A DNA stretch of 33,278 nt from an uncultured Colwellia sp. (GTDB taxonomy: Bacteria; Pseudomonadota; Gammaproteobacteria; Enterobacterales; Alteromonadaceae), in the NCBI GenBank assembly GCA_913020705.1, contig CAJWBY010000031.1, forward strand, positions 1 through 33,278, given 5' to 3'. Numbering within the stretch: the stretch's first letter is position 1; each line of letters begins with the position of its first letter. The translations under genes were made by a program, and so were the position numbers. This document shows, one piece after another, positions 1-6,768 of the stretch. The notes beneath the pieces are model-generated. The model saw only the letters and a program-made list of their open reading frames with translations. It did no database searches and was not told the DNA's origin.

Positions 1-975
1 ACTGATCAGAGCATTGTTCCACATTATGTACGTGACTTTAACATCACAACCTTTACTGCTGGGCCTTTTGACAATCAAAAGCCGCAACAAGAGAGTCAAT
101 TTGCGTTAAAAGGTGGCAGTAATACATATGCTTCTTTTGATTTATCAGCTGTCGCGAAACCTTTTAGTAAAGAAGACTTTTATCAACTAAAAGGTTTTTT
201 TAAAGAAGTGAGCCTGCCGTCAATATCTACCTATATTGCAGAAGCGTTGAAACACGAGCTTAAAGCCGGACAACTTGATGTAGATTTAGATGTTACCGTT
301 GATAACACCGATATTGATGGCAATGTTGAATTACTTTTAAGAGGTATTGAACTTGGAGCTGCGAATGATCATGAAGCAGATACCATTAAAAGCCAAACAT
401 CAATGCCCTTAAATATTGCATTAGGTATGTTGAAAGACAGTGATGGTAATGTTGAGTTAGATGTTCCTTTAGACGGTAGTACCGATGACCCTTCATTTGG
501 AATGCGTGGCTTTGTTACTTTAATGGTTAAACAAGCAACTATGTCTGCCGCCAAAGAATATTTGATTACGACTTTTGTGCCATATGCCAATGTAGTTACT
601 GTAGCTATGTCTGCAGGTGATTATTTGTTAAAAGTTCGCTTTAATGACTTAACTTTCCCTGTAAAAGAAACTCAATTAACTGCTGAACATACTGAGTTTT
701 TAACACAATTTTCTGCGTTAATGACAGACAAACCTGAAACACAATTAACGTTATGTGCAATTGCAACACCAGAAGATATTAACAGACCACTAGGTGTTGA
801 AATAACAGATAAAAGTGACATAAAAAAACTGGCTGATTTTTCAGCACAGCGTCTAGAAACATTTAAAGAATACATGGTAAAAGAAAAAGAAATAGCATCT
901 TCAAGATTATTGCTTTGTTCACCAAAAATAGATTCGTCGATTGGTGCTCAACCAAGAATTACTTTTACGGATTAA
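1..975 (+). CDS. DUF748 (AsmA/YhdP-like) envelope protein, 5' end missing
   Basis: The frame is open from base 1 to the TAA at 973-975, so this is the C-terminal 324 residues of a longer gene cut by the window edge; the GTG at 208 is internal and is not a real start. The segment ending in LKDSDGNVELDVPLDGSTDD, followed by a loosely OmpA-like tail (around FPVKETQLTAEHTEFLTQF), is the recognisable end of DUF748 proteins. These are large, mostly beta-strand proteins related to AsmA, anchored in the inner membrane with most of the chain in the periplasm and connected with envelope or lipid homeostasis. The exact function is not known. The missing N-terminus should hold a membrane anchor. A bidirectional terminator follows 32 bases after the stop. 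Family assignment is from pattern recognition of this C-terminal block. Confidence 0.85.
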   Translation, partial: TDQSIVPHYVRDFNITTFTAGPFDNQKPQQESQFALKGGSNTYASFDLSAVAKPFSKEDFYQLKGFFKEVSLPSISTYIAEALKHELKAGQLDVDLDVTVDNTDIDGNVELLLRGIELGAANDHEADTIKSQTSMPLNIALGMLKDSDGNVELDVPLDGSTDDPSFGMRGFVTLMVKQATMSAAKEYLITTFVPYANVVTVAMSAGDYLLKVRFNDLTFPVKETQLTAEHTEFLTQFSALMTDKPETQLTLCAIATPEDINRPLGVEITDKSDIKKLADFSAQRLETFKEYMVKEKEIASSRLLLCSPKIDSSIGAQPRITFTD

Positions 976-1006
976 ACGCCATCTTTTAACTTATATAAAA
1001 TCCAAT

Positions 1007-1041
1007 AAAAAACGCTGAAACATAATGTTCCAGCGTTTTTT
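1007..1041. terminator. Bidirectional intrinsic terminator
   Basis: An 11-bp perfect stem (AAAAAACGCTG with CAGCGTTTTTT) surrounds a 13-base loop that can itself pair AACAT with ATGTT. It has a T-run on the plus strand and, read on the minus strand, a T-run too. It separates the convergent DUF748 gene and the small membrane-protein gene, whose stop codon it overlaps by two bases. Confidence 0.85.
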
Positions 1042-1318
1042 ATTTATCGGTTCTGTCGTTATATGGTTCACAAGCTTGTTCATTTTCCCGCGTAACCAGG
1101 TAAAAGGTTAAATACATTTTTGTTGGCAGTGAGAAAAGTACACCAAAAGCTATACAAGCTGCACATATAATAATGCCTTTCACGCCCATTGATGCAGGAA
1201 GATCAGCATAAGATAAAAAATAATGACCAAGCAATAAAAGGAATACACCAAAAAGCATCATTCCTTTTAGTAACCTTATGGTCTGTTTATCAGTCAGGTT
1301 GCCTTCCTCTATTCTCAT
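1040..1318 (-). CDS. Small two-helix inner-membrane protein, function unknown
   Basis: The 92-residue product has a short charged N-terminus (MRIEEGNLTDKQ), a first hydrophobic segment at about residues 20-38 (MMLFGVFLLLLGHYF), a second at about 46-65 (VKGIIICAACIAFGVLF) and a polar, charged C-terminus. I do not recognise a family. The ATG at 1316-1318 has no strong ribosome-binding site; an internal ATG at residue 20 would remove the polar N-terminus. It lies downstream of the DUF1707/LiaF-like gene on the same strand with a 73-base gap, so the two could be co-transcribed, and it ends in the shared terminator at 1007-1041. Confidence 0.6.
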   Translation of the reverse strand: MRIEEGNLTDKQTIRLLKGMMLFGVFLLLLGHYFLSYADLPASMGVKGIIICAACIAFGVLFSLPTKMYLTFYLVTRENEQACEPYNDRTDK

Positions 1319-1391
1319 TTATGCTAAAAATAACATAAGAAAATTTATCAAATAATAATATAGGTCAACAATGAGTTTAATATCAATATCG

Positions 1392-2033
1392 TTAATTAAA
1401 TAAATCTCTTAAGCCATCAGCAAATGCGGTAAAACGCTCTTTCAAAGTACGCTTAAGCGTAATATCTAAACCGCCAAATAAGACCAATCCTTCAACGTAA
1501 ATGGTCGGTGCGTCTATATAGTCAGTCGATGGTGCTTTATTGTCTATACCACCAAAAATACAAAAAGCTTTTGAAACAACTTTCACATTTTCAGGTACGT
1601 ATATATCAATACCACCGAATAAACATAACACTTTAACTGTAACCTCTCTTTGAGTGAATATCGCTTCACTAAAATCGATATCACATCCACCAAAAACATT
1701 CACAGATTTAATTTCTTTCGCAACACGCCACTCTCCACTGCGCCCGCTTCCACTAAAGATATTAATAAGAAGGTCACTTTCATCCGCTGGAGTTGAAGAA
1801 TAGTTAAATTTGAAGTCTTCTTTTTTCTTTTCCATATACTCTTGGTCAACTTTCAAGTCCAAATCGGCAACGAGTTCAACAAGCTCTTCGTTAGATTCAC
1901 TTGCCATTGCTTGATCAAGCCGTCTTTCAAAAGCCTCATGTGAAAGTTCACCGTGGCTATAATTCATCACTAATTGGTCAACAACCTCTTCTCTTACTTT
2001 ATCTCTAGGTCGATCTGCAATATTAACGGCCAT
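1392..2033 (-). CDS. DUF1707 / LiaF-like C-terminal domain protein
   Basis: The 213-residue protein begins with a SHOCT-like DUF1707 helical domain (about residues 8-60, including GELSHEAFERRLDQAM) and ends in a beta-rich domain resembling the C-terminal part of LiaF/VraT-type proteins ('cell wall-active antibiotics response', DUF2154). Four copies of an FGG-x-D motif (VFGGCDI, LFGGIDI, IFGGIDN, LFGGLDI) mark successive turns of this domain, as expected for a short beta solenoid. No signal peptide or membrane helix is visible, so it is probably cytoplasmic or peripheral to the membrane. In Firmicutes LiaF restrains an envelope-stress two-component system; no partner kinase lies here, so that role should not be transferred. 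A TTAAGGAATA ribosome-binding site lies just before the ATG. Confidence 0.8.
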   Translation of the reverse strand: MAVNIADRPRDKVREEVVDQLVMNYSHGELSHEAFERRLDQAMASESNEELVELVADLDLKVDQEYMEKKKEDFKFNYSSTPADESDLLINIFSGSGRSGEWRVAKEIKSVNVFGGCDIDFSEAIFTQREVTVKVLCLFGGIDIYVPENVKVVSKAFCIFGGIDNKAPSTDYIDAPTIYVEGLVLFGGLDITLKRTLKERFTAFADGLRDLFN

Positions 2034-2053
2034 ATTATTATTCCTTAAAAGTG

Positions 2054-2081
2054 TAAATATCTATTTTAAACAATTAAGCAA
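2054..2081 (-). promoter_or_regulatory. Candidate sigma-70 promoter for the DUF1707 gene
   Basis: Read on the minus strand, TTGCTT (2081-2076) and TATTTA (2059-2054) are separated by 16 bases. Transcription would start about 15 bases upstream of the ATG. The surroundings are very AT-rich, so chance matches are likely. Confidence 0.35.
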
Positions 2082-2209
2082 AAAGCAGACCAAAAAAAAA
2101 CAATCTTAAATTACATAACGTTAAAAAATTAATACTGTAAAAAAATGATTCAATATTTATAATTTAGTAAATTAAACCAAAATAAACTTAATTTAACCAA
2201 TTCATAAAA

Positions 2210-2983
2210 TTATAGTTGTTCATTACACGTTTTATCAAATTGTGAAGATAACGCTGTATATGCATTACTCAACCGTTTAATCAAATCTGGCGAAGTATTC
2301 AAGCTACTTGCTAAATACAAATTACGTGTTAAATAATTCATAGGGAAAACAGGTTCTAATTTATCCGCATATGGCGAGTTATTATCAATAAGCGATTGAA
2401 AATGAGTAGAAGATAAAACGATCAGGTCTACGCGGCCAAAAGCCAACATTTGAATGAAGTTATCGTTGTTATAAGAGATTGACAAATGCTTTTCTGGTTC
2501 AAACCCCTGACCTAAAAGATACTCAGTTGATGCCTGCCCCACTTGTGCCGCGATAAGATACTTTTTTGCTTCAATTAACGATTTAAATTTGATGTCTTGT
2601 CTGCTTTTTAAACGGTACAACGAAAATTCGATGGAGCATAATGGGACTACCCATTGGAATAAATCTTCTCTTTCATCGATTCTCAACAAAGAAAATATAA
2701 AAACATTGGGTTCTGTTAGCGCTATTTTATAGGCCCGAACCCAAGGATATAATTTTACATTGTAATCAATAGATGATTTTTGAAAGATAGCTTTCACTTT
2801 GTCAGCTGCCCAACCTTGAAGCTCTCCTTTATCATTCATCACTTGATAAGGTGGGTATATTTCAGAAACCACCTGAATATGTGTAGATTTTTGTTCGACC
2901 ATTTTTTTTTCATCGTTGCCAGCGATACTATCGTTGGTAAAAACAAATAAAATGAGTAAGGTTCTTTTCATGAATAGGGTCAT
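2210..2983 (-). CDS. Periplasmic solute-binding protein (SBP family 3), orphan
   Basis: The 257-residue product resembles the extracellular solute-binding family 3 proteins: after a hydrophobic N-terminus (MKRTLLILFVFTN) comes the typical opening IQVVSEIYPPYQV, then GELQGWAADKVKAIFQ, a polar-amino-acid-type ligand pocket segment and a second lobe from about residue 130. Such proteins usually deliver amino acids to ABC permeases or act as sensory domains. No permease or ATPase gene lies next to it, a common situation for paralogues of this family in Alteromonadales. The start is uncertain between ATG 2983 and ATG 2971 (four residues later); neither has a clear ribosome-binding site. The signal sequence is short, so export is likely but not certain. 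No terminator is visible after it. Ligand unknown. Confidence 0.75.
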   Translation of the reverse strand: MTLFMKRTLLILFVFTNDSIAGNDEKKMVEQKSTHIQVVSEIYPPYQVMNDKGELQGWAADKVKAIFQKSSIDYNVKLYPWVRAYKIALTEPNVFIFSLLRIDEREDLFQWVVPLCSIEFSLYRLKSRQDIKFKSLIEAKKYLIAAQVGQASTEYLLGQGFEPEKHLSISYNNDNFIQMLAFGRVDLIVLSSTHFQSLIDNNSPYADKLEPVFPMNYLTRNLYLASSLNTSPDLIKRLSNAYTALSSQFDKTCNEQL

Positions 2984-3072
2984 AAGACTAATTAATCATC
3001 GTTCAAAGTTAAACAACTACCCTAGAGAGCATAAAGCAATAATTTATCTATTTTGAAAACACTAGATAAGTC

Positions 3073-3099
3073 TTGCTCAACGGGCGAGGTTCTTATAAA
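3073..3099 (+). promoter_or_regulatory. Weak candidate promoter for the DUF2956 gene
   Basis: TTGCTC (3073-3078) and TATAAA (3094-3099) are 15 bases apart, shorter than the optimum, about 40 bases before the ATG at 3141. It lies in the 157-base gap between the divergent solute-binding-protein and DUF2956 genes. Confidence 0.3.
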
Positions 3100-3140
3100 T
3101 TCATCCTTATCACATTAATATTAGCTTAATAAGCAGAAAA

Positions 3141-3467
3141 ATGAACCCTAAAAACTCTCCCGAAGTACAAACAGAAGCGATGAAAGTAGCAAAAAGCATA
3201 CAAAAACCTAAACAAACTAAAGAGCAAACGAAACTTATTGCTCAAGGTATTGAAAAAGGTATCGCAGAATATAAAAAGCAACAAAGTAAAAAGTCTCGGG
3301 AACGCGATAAAGCTAAAAAATCATTATTAAGAGGTAAGAACACTCAAAATAAAGATGATGTAAATATCCAAGAAGAAACAAGCGGTTCAGGAAAAAAAAG
3401 CCTTATCCCCTGGGTACTTCTTGTTATAAGTTGGTGCGGATTTTTTGCTTATCTACATTTAGCCTAA
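3141..3467 (+). CDS. DUF2956 family membrane-anchored protein
   Basis: The 108-residue product matches DUF2956, a family I know from Vibrio, Shewanella and Colwellia. The conserved N-terminal block QTEAMKVAKSIQKPKQTKEQ is followed by TKLIAQGIEKGIAEYKKQQ, a lysine/arginine-rich linker (about residues 45-80) and a single C-terminal membrane helix (about 88-106, LIPWVLLVISWCGFFAYL). The topology suggests a tail-anchored protein with a strongly basic cytoplasmic part, which could touch nucleic acid or acidic lipid; the function is not known. The next gene starts 25 bases later and may be co-transcribed. Confidence 0.85.
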   Translation: MNPKNSPEVQTEAMKVAKSIQKPKQTKEQTKLIAQGIEKGIAEYKKQQSKKSRERDKAKKSLLRGKNTQNKDDVNIQEETSGSGKKSLIPWVLLVISWCGFFAYLHLA

Positions 3468-3480
3468 TACGTTAAATTTG

Positions 3481-3487
3481 AGGAGGT
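3481..3487 (+). promoter_or_regulatory. Strong ribosome-binding site that fixes a TTG start
   Basis: AGGAGGT, one of the best Shine-Dalgarno matches in the window, sits five bases before the TTG at 3493. It is the main reason to accept the following small open frame as a gene. Confidence 0.75.
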
Positions 3488-3492
3488 AAATA

Positions 3493-3771
3493 TTGACTCA
3501 CTTTAAATTAGCATCTTTAGTTGGAGTTTTAGGTGTTGTCGTTGGGCTTTGTGCTTTTTTATTTAACTATCATAATATTTCATTATCTGTTCCCGGATAT
3601 CGCTTATTTGTAGCTCCTGCAATATTTTTGCTCAGTTTTTTTAGTGAAGAAACTGACTTTATACCCAAAATGATATTATTTATTTCTGGGCAATTTACCG
3701 GTTACTTTTTTGTTGCTTATCTTTGTAGAGCGATATCAAGCTTAACAAAAAATAAATCTAGCAACTTATAA
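3493..3771 (+). CDS. Small three-helix membrane protein, function unknown
   Basis: The 92-residue product has hydrophobic stretches at about residues 5-25 (LASLVGVLGVVVGLCAFLF), 36-50 (YRLFVAPAIFLLSFF) and 60-82 (MILFISGQFTGYFFVAYLC) with a short basic C-terminus (SLTKNKSSNL). I do not recognise a family. The TTG start is supported by an AGGAGGT ribosome-binding site at ideal spacing. It follows DUF2956 by 25 bases on the same strand, so both may form one transcript. No U-rich terminator follows it; the next structured element is the palindrome at 3815-3844. Confidence 0.6.
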   Translation: MTHFKLASLVGVLGVVVGLCAFLFNYHNISLSVPGYRLFVAPAIFLLSFFSEETDFIPKMILFISGQFTGYFFVAYLCRAISSLTKNKSSNL

Positions 3772-3814
3772 GACCAAGGTATAAAAGCATCAAATTAAAC
3801 CTTAAGTTATACTC

Positions 3815-3844
3815 AAGTTTTATTGATTATAATCAATAAAACTT
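3815..3844. promoter_or_regulatory. Perfect 30-bp palindrome, possible operator
   Basis: The 15 bases 3815-3829 (AAGTTTTATTGATTA) are followed directly by their exact reverse complement at 3830-3844. It lies 50 bases upstream of the CoA-transferase/GNAT gene and touches a candidate -35 box (TTGACC, 3844-3849; -10 TATTTT, 3865-3870, 15-bp spacer). There is no loop and no U-tract, so it reads more like a binding site for a dimeric regulator than a terminator, although ending the upstream transcript cannot be excluded. Confidence 0.5.
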
Positions 3845-3870
3845 TGACCTATTTCGGCATACTTTATTTT
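3844..3870 (+). promoter_or_regulatory. Candidate promoter of the CoA-transferase/deacylase operon
   Basis: TTGACC (3844-3849) and TATTTT (3865-3870) are separated by 15 bases and lie just upstream of the ATG at 3895. The -35 box shares its first base with the end of the 30-bp palindrome, an arrangement that would allow a bound regulator to block or recruit polymerase. Confidence 0.35.
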
Positions 3871-3894
3871 CCTCATTAATGAGAACCACTTACT

Positions 3895-5769
3895 ATGTCA
3901 TTACTCGACCAAGACAAGAAAAAAGTAAAATGGGACCAATTTTTAAAATCAGGTAATCGAATTTTTATAGGTTCTAATGCCGCAGTACCCAATGCATTAA
4001 TTGATAACTTGATTGAAAATAGTGCAAGATTGCATGATATTGAAACTGTACATATTTTAACGCTCTCTGAAAATAAATGGGCGACACCTGAACACAAAAA
4101 TTTATTCAAAGTAAATGCTTTGTTTATCGGTGGGAAAAATATTCGTGAAGCGATAGCCGAAGGAAGGGCTGATTACACACCCAGTTTTATTTCTGATATA
4201 CCTCGATTGTTTCGTGAAAATGTATTACCACTTGATGCTGCACTCATCATGGTAAGCCCTCCTGATGAATATGGTTACTGTTCATTAGGTGTAAGTGTAG
4301 ACATCGTAACTTCTGCAGTTAAATCAGCAAAGTATGTTATTGCACAAATCAACTCAAAAATGCCACGTACTAATGGCCATAGCTTTGTCCATGTAAATCA
4401 AATTCACGCTTGGCTCGAAGCAGATCAAACGCTTCCTGTTTTACCACAGCCAGAAATCGACCGTGTTTCCGAACAAGTAGGACAGTATGTTTCAATGCTT
4501 ATCGAAGACGGTTCAACACTCCAAATAGGTATAGGAAAAATCCCCGAGTCAGTATTGCGTTATTTAGCAAATCATAAAGATTTAGGCATTCACAGTGAGA
4601 TGATTTCTGATGGCGTTATTGACTTAATGCTTTCAGGCGTAATTAACAACCGTAAAAAGACATTCCATAAAGGGAAAGCTGTACTGACATTTTGCATGGG
4701 TACTCAGCGTTTATATGACTTTGTTGACGGTAATCCACACGTAGAATTCTATCCGTCAGAGCATGTAAATTCCCCCGTAAACATTGCTAAAAATGACAAT
4801 ATGGTTTCAATAAATAGCGCTATTGAAGTTGATTTAACCGGCCAGGTGGTTTCAGATTCTATTGGATATCAATTTTACAGTGGTATAGGTGGGCAAGTTG
4901 ATTTTGTTCGAGGTGCCTCGTTAAGTAAAGGCGGCAAACCAATAATTGCACTGCCTTCCACAACAAAAGACGGAAAAATATCTCGTATCGTTGCTCATAT
5001 AACAGAAGGTGGTGGTGTGGTTACTTCACGAGGCCATGTCGCTTATGTGGTTACCGAATATGGCATTGCCTCATTATTAGGTAAAAGCATACGAGAAAGA
5101 GCTTTAGAGTTGATCAGAATTGCTCATCCTAAGTTTCGTGAGCAACTATTAAAAGATGTGCGTAAGAATTATTGGGTACCAGAGTATCAAGAGTCTTCAC
5201 CAACATCTGTACCTGAATTAGGAAAAATAGAGCTGAAGAAGTTCACCTTTGGAGCCATTAACTATGTATTGAGGCCCTTAGCACCTGCTGATGAACGCCG
5301 TTTACAAGAATTTTTCTACTCGCATACAAAAGAAACATTGATCATGCGTTATAACCACCATGCCACGCAAATGACACGAGAAAACTCTTGTAAATTAGTG
5401 AGTGTTAATCAGCATAAGGACTTAGCGCTGTGCTTTACTCAACGAACAAACCTAGCTGATGTTATTCATGCTGTTGGTCGCTATTATTATATTGAAAGTA
5501 GTAACTGTGGAGAAGTCGCCTTCGTCATTAGCGAACATAAACGTGGAAAAGGAATGGCAAAAACATTATTAGAAGAAATAATAAAAATCGCTACAATGCG
5601 TAAGTTAGACAAACTTATTGCCTGCGTTCGTCGAGATAATGCGCCCATGTTAAAAGTGTTCGAAAAAGCAGGGTTCCTCAGAAAATATTCTGAAGGATTT
5701 GACGAGCTGAATTTGGAACTACAGATAGAGCAGTCAAATAATACAACTGATTTAGAGGAAAAGTCATGA
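3895..5769 (+). CDS. Acetyl-CoA hydrolase/CoA-transferase fused to GNAT acetyltransferase
   Basis: The 624-residue protein has two parts. Residues about 10-435 form an acetyl-CoA hydrolase/transferase (family I CoA-transferase, related to 4-hydroxybutyrate or butyryl-CoA:acetate CoA-transferases), with the glycine-rich segment LQIGIGKIPESVL, the block HSEMISDGVIDL (Glu235 is the probable covalent acyl-CoA glutamate by position) and SINSAIEVDLTGQV. Residues about 455-610 form a GNAT domain; the acetyl-CoA pyrophosphate loop is visible as RGKGMA at 550-555, followed by the NAPMLKVFEKAGF motif. The fusion would put acyl-CoA exchange next to acyl transfer. The last bases overlap the following deacylase gene by 4 bp (ATGA), indicating translational coupling. 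Acyl group and acceptor are unknown; the architecture occurs in other proteobacteria, and its role here is inference. Confidence 0.9.
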   Translation: MSLLDQDKKKVKWDQFLKSGNRIFIGSNAAVPNALIDNLIENSARLHDIETVHILTLSENKWATPEHKNLFKVNALFIGGKNIREAIAEGRADYTPSFISDIPRLFRENVLPLDAALIMVSPPDEYGYCSLGVSVDIVTSAVKSAKYVIAQINSKMPRTNGHSFVHVNQIHAWLEADQTLPVLPQPEIDRVSEQVGQYVSMLIEDGSTLQIGIGKIPESVLRYLANHKDLGIHSEMISDGVIDLMLSGVINNRKKTFHKGKAVLTFCMGTQRLYDFVDGNPHVEFYPSEHVNSPVNIAKNDNMVSINSAIEVDLTGQVVSDSIGYQFYSGIGGQVDFVRGASLSKGGKPIIALPSTTKDGKISRIVAHITEGGGVVTSRGHVAYVVTEYGIASLLGKSIRERALELIRIAHPKFREQLLKDVRKNYWVPEYQESSPTSVPELGKIELKKFTFGAINYVLRPLAPADERRLQEFFYSHTKETLIMRYNHHATQMTRENSCKLVSVNQHKDLALCFTQRTNLADVIHAVGRYYYIESSNCGEVAFVISEHKRGKGMAKTLLEEIIKIATMRKLDKLIACVRRDNAPMLKVFEKAGFLRKYSEGFDELNLELQIEQSNNTTDLEEKS

Positions 5770-6719
5770 CGGTAGGAGTTATTAGTCATCATAAATGCAG
5801 TAGCCATAAAATGGGTGACTATCACCCTGAAAGTCCAAAACGCATGAGTGCAATTCAAGATCAGCTGATACGTAGCGGTCTTGAGTATGTTATTCGTCAA
5901 TACGATGCCACACCTATTGACCGTGATTTAATTTCATTAGCACACGATGAAGATTACATTAAACATATTTTTGATAACGCTCCAGATAAAGATGATGAAG
6001 CGGCTATTTTTCGTCTCGATGATGACACAAGTATGAACACTGCAACTTTACCTGCTGCATTATTATCGGCAGGTGCTGCAATTAACGCTGTTGATTTAGT
6101 GATGGCTAAAACCCTCAGTTCTGCATTTTGTGCAACACGTCCACCAGGACATCATGCTGAGTATGACAAAGGTATGGGGTTTTGTTTTTTTAATAACATC
6201 GCAATTGCTGCGGCTTATGCAAAACAAAAGTATCATTTAGATAGAATTGCCATTGTTGACTTTGATGTCCATCACGGTAATGGCACTGAAGACATCATAA
6301 AACGAGCATCTGCAAAGAATAAAGACGCAAGTTACTTATTTTGTTCTACTTATCAATACCCATTCTATCCCTTTGAAATGCAGGAAAGTGACACGCCTCC
6401 CATTATTAATACTCCGTTACCTGCTACTTGCAAAGGACCCGAGTTTCGAGAAGCTATTAATAAACATTGGTTACCTGCTCTTGAGAAATTCAAGCCGCAG
6501 ATTATTTTTATCTCAGCCGGCTTCGATGCACATATAGAAGACGAAATGTCGCAAATTAGTCTTACTGAAAGTGATTATCGCTGGGTTACCGATGAGTTAA
6601 AAATTATTGCAGACAAGTATAGTGAAGGACGAATAATATCTATGCTGGAAGGTGGCTATGCGTTAAGTGCTTTAGGCAGAAGTGTTGTCGAGCATATCAA
6701 GGGACTTATGGGTAATTAA
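5766..6719 (+). CDS. Zinc-dependent histone-deacetylase-family deacylase (class II / AcuC-like)
   Basis: The 317-residue product carries a complete arginase/deacetylase-fold active site: the His-His dyad in RPPGHHAE (129-130), FCFFNN, the zinc ligands Asp167 and His169 in DFDVHHGNGTE, Asp254 in GFDAH, and Tyr298 in EGGY. The opening HHKCSSHKMGDYHPESPKRM is typical of bacterial class II HDAC-like amidohydrolases, which remove acetyl groups from protein lysines, polyamines or other small amides. All catalytic residues are present, so the enzyme should be active; the substrate cannot be read from sequence. The ATG overlaps the stop region of the CoA-transferase/GNAT gene by 4 bp, so an acyltransferase and a deacylase are made together. 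The ribosome-binding site AGAGGAAA lies within the upstream gene. Confidence 0.93.
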   Translation: MTVGVISHHKCSSHKMGDYHPESPKRMSAIQDQLIRSGLEYVIRQYDATPIDRDLISLAHDEDYIKHIFDNAPDKDDEAAIFRLDDDTSMNTATLPAALLSAGAAINAVDLVMAKTLSSAFCATRPPGHHAEYDKGMGFCFFNNIAIAAAYAKQKYHLDRIAIVDFDVHHGNGTEDIIKRASAKNKDASYLFCSTYQYPFYPFEMQESDTPPIINTPLPATCKGPEFREAINKHWLPALEKFKPQIIFISAGFDAHIEDEMSQISLTESDYRWVTDELKIIADKYSEGRIISMLEGGYALSALGRSVVEHIKGLMGN

Positions 6720-6722
6720 AGA

Positions 6723-6762
6723 AATCAGGCGAAGCTTAAATTATTATTAGCTCAGCCTGATT
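6723..6762. terminator. Hairpin between convergent deacylase and yedI genes
   Basis: AATCAGGC (6723-6730) pairs with GCCTGATT (6755-6762), and AGCT/AGCT can extend the stem inside. The tail is only moderately T-rich on either strand (GATATATT on plus; TTTCTTTAATT on minus), so efficiency is uncertain, but the position between two convergent stops fits a shared terminator. Confidence 0.6.
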
Positions 6763-6768
6763 GATATA

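Noticed and set aside
208..210. GTG as the start of a 255-residue protein at the left edge
   Set aside because: The frame stays open to base 1 and the upstream residues continue the DUF748 pattern, so the gene is cut by the window edge.
5487..5900. A 137-residue antisense open frame across the CoA-transferase/deacylase junction
   Set aside because: No family resemblance or ribosome-binding site, and it lies wholly opposite two well-supported genes.
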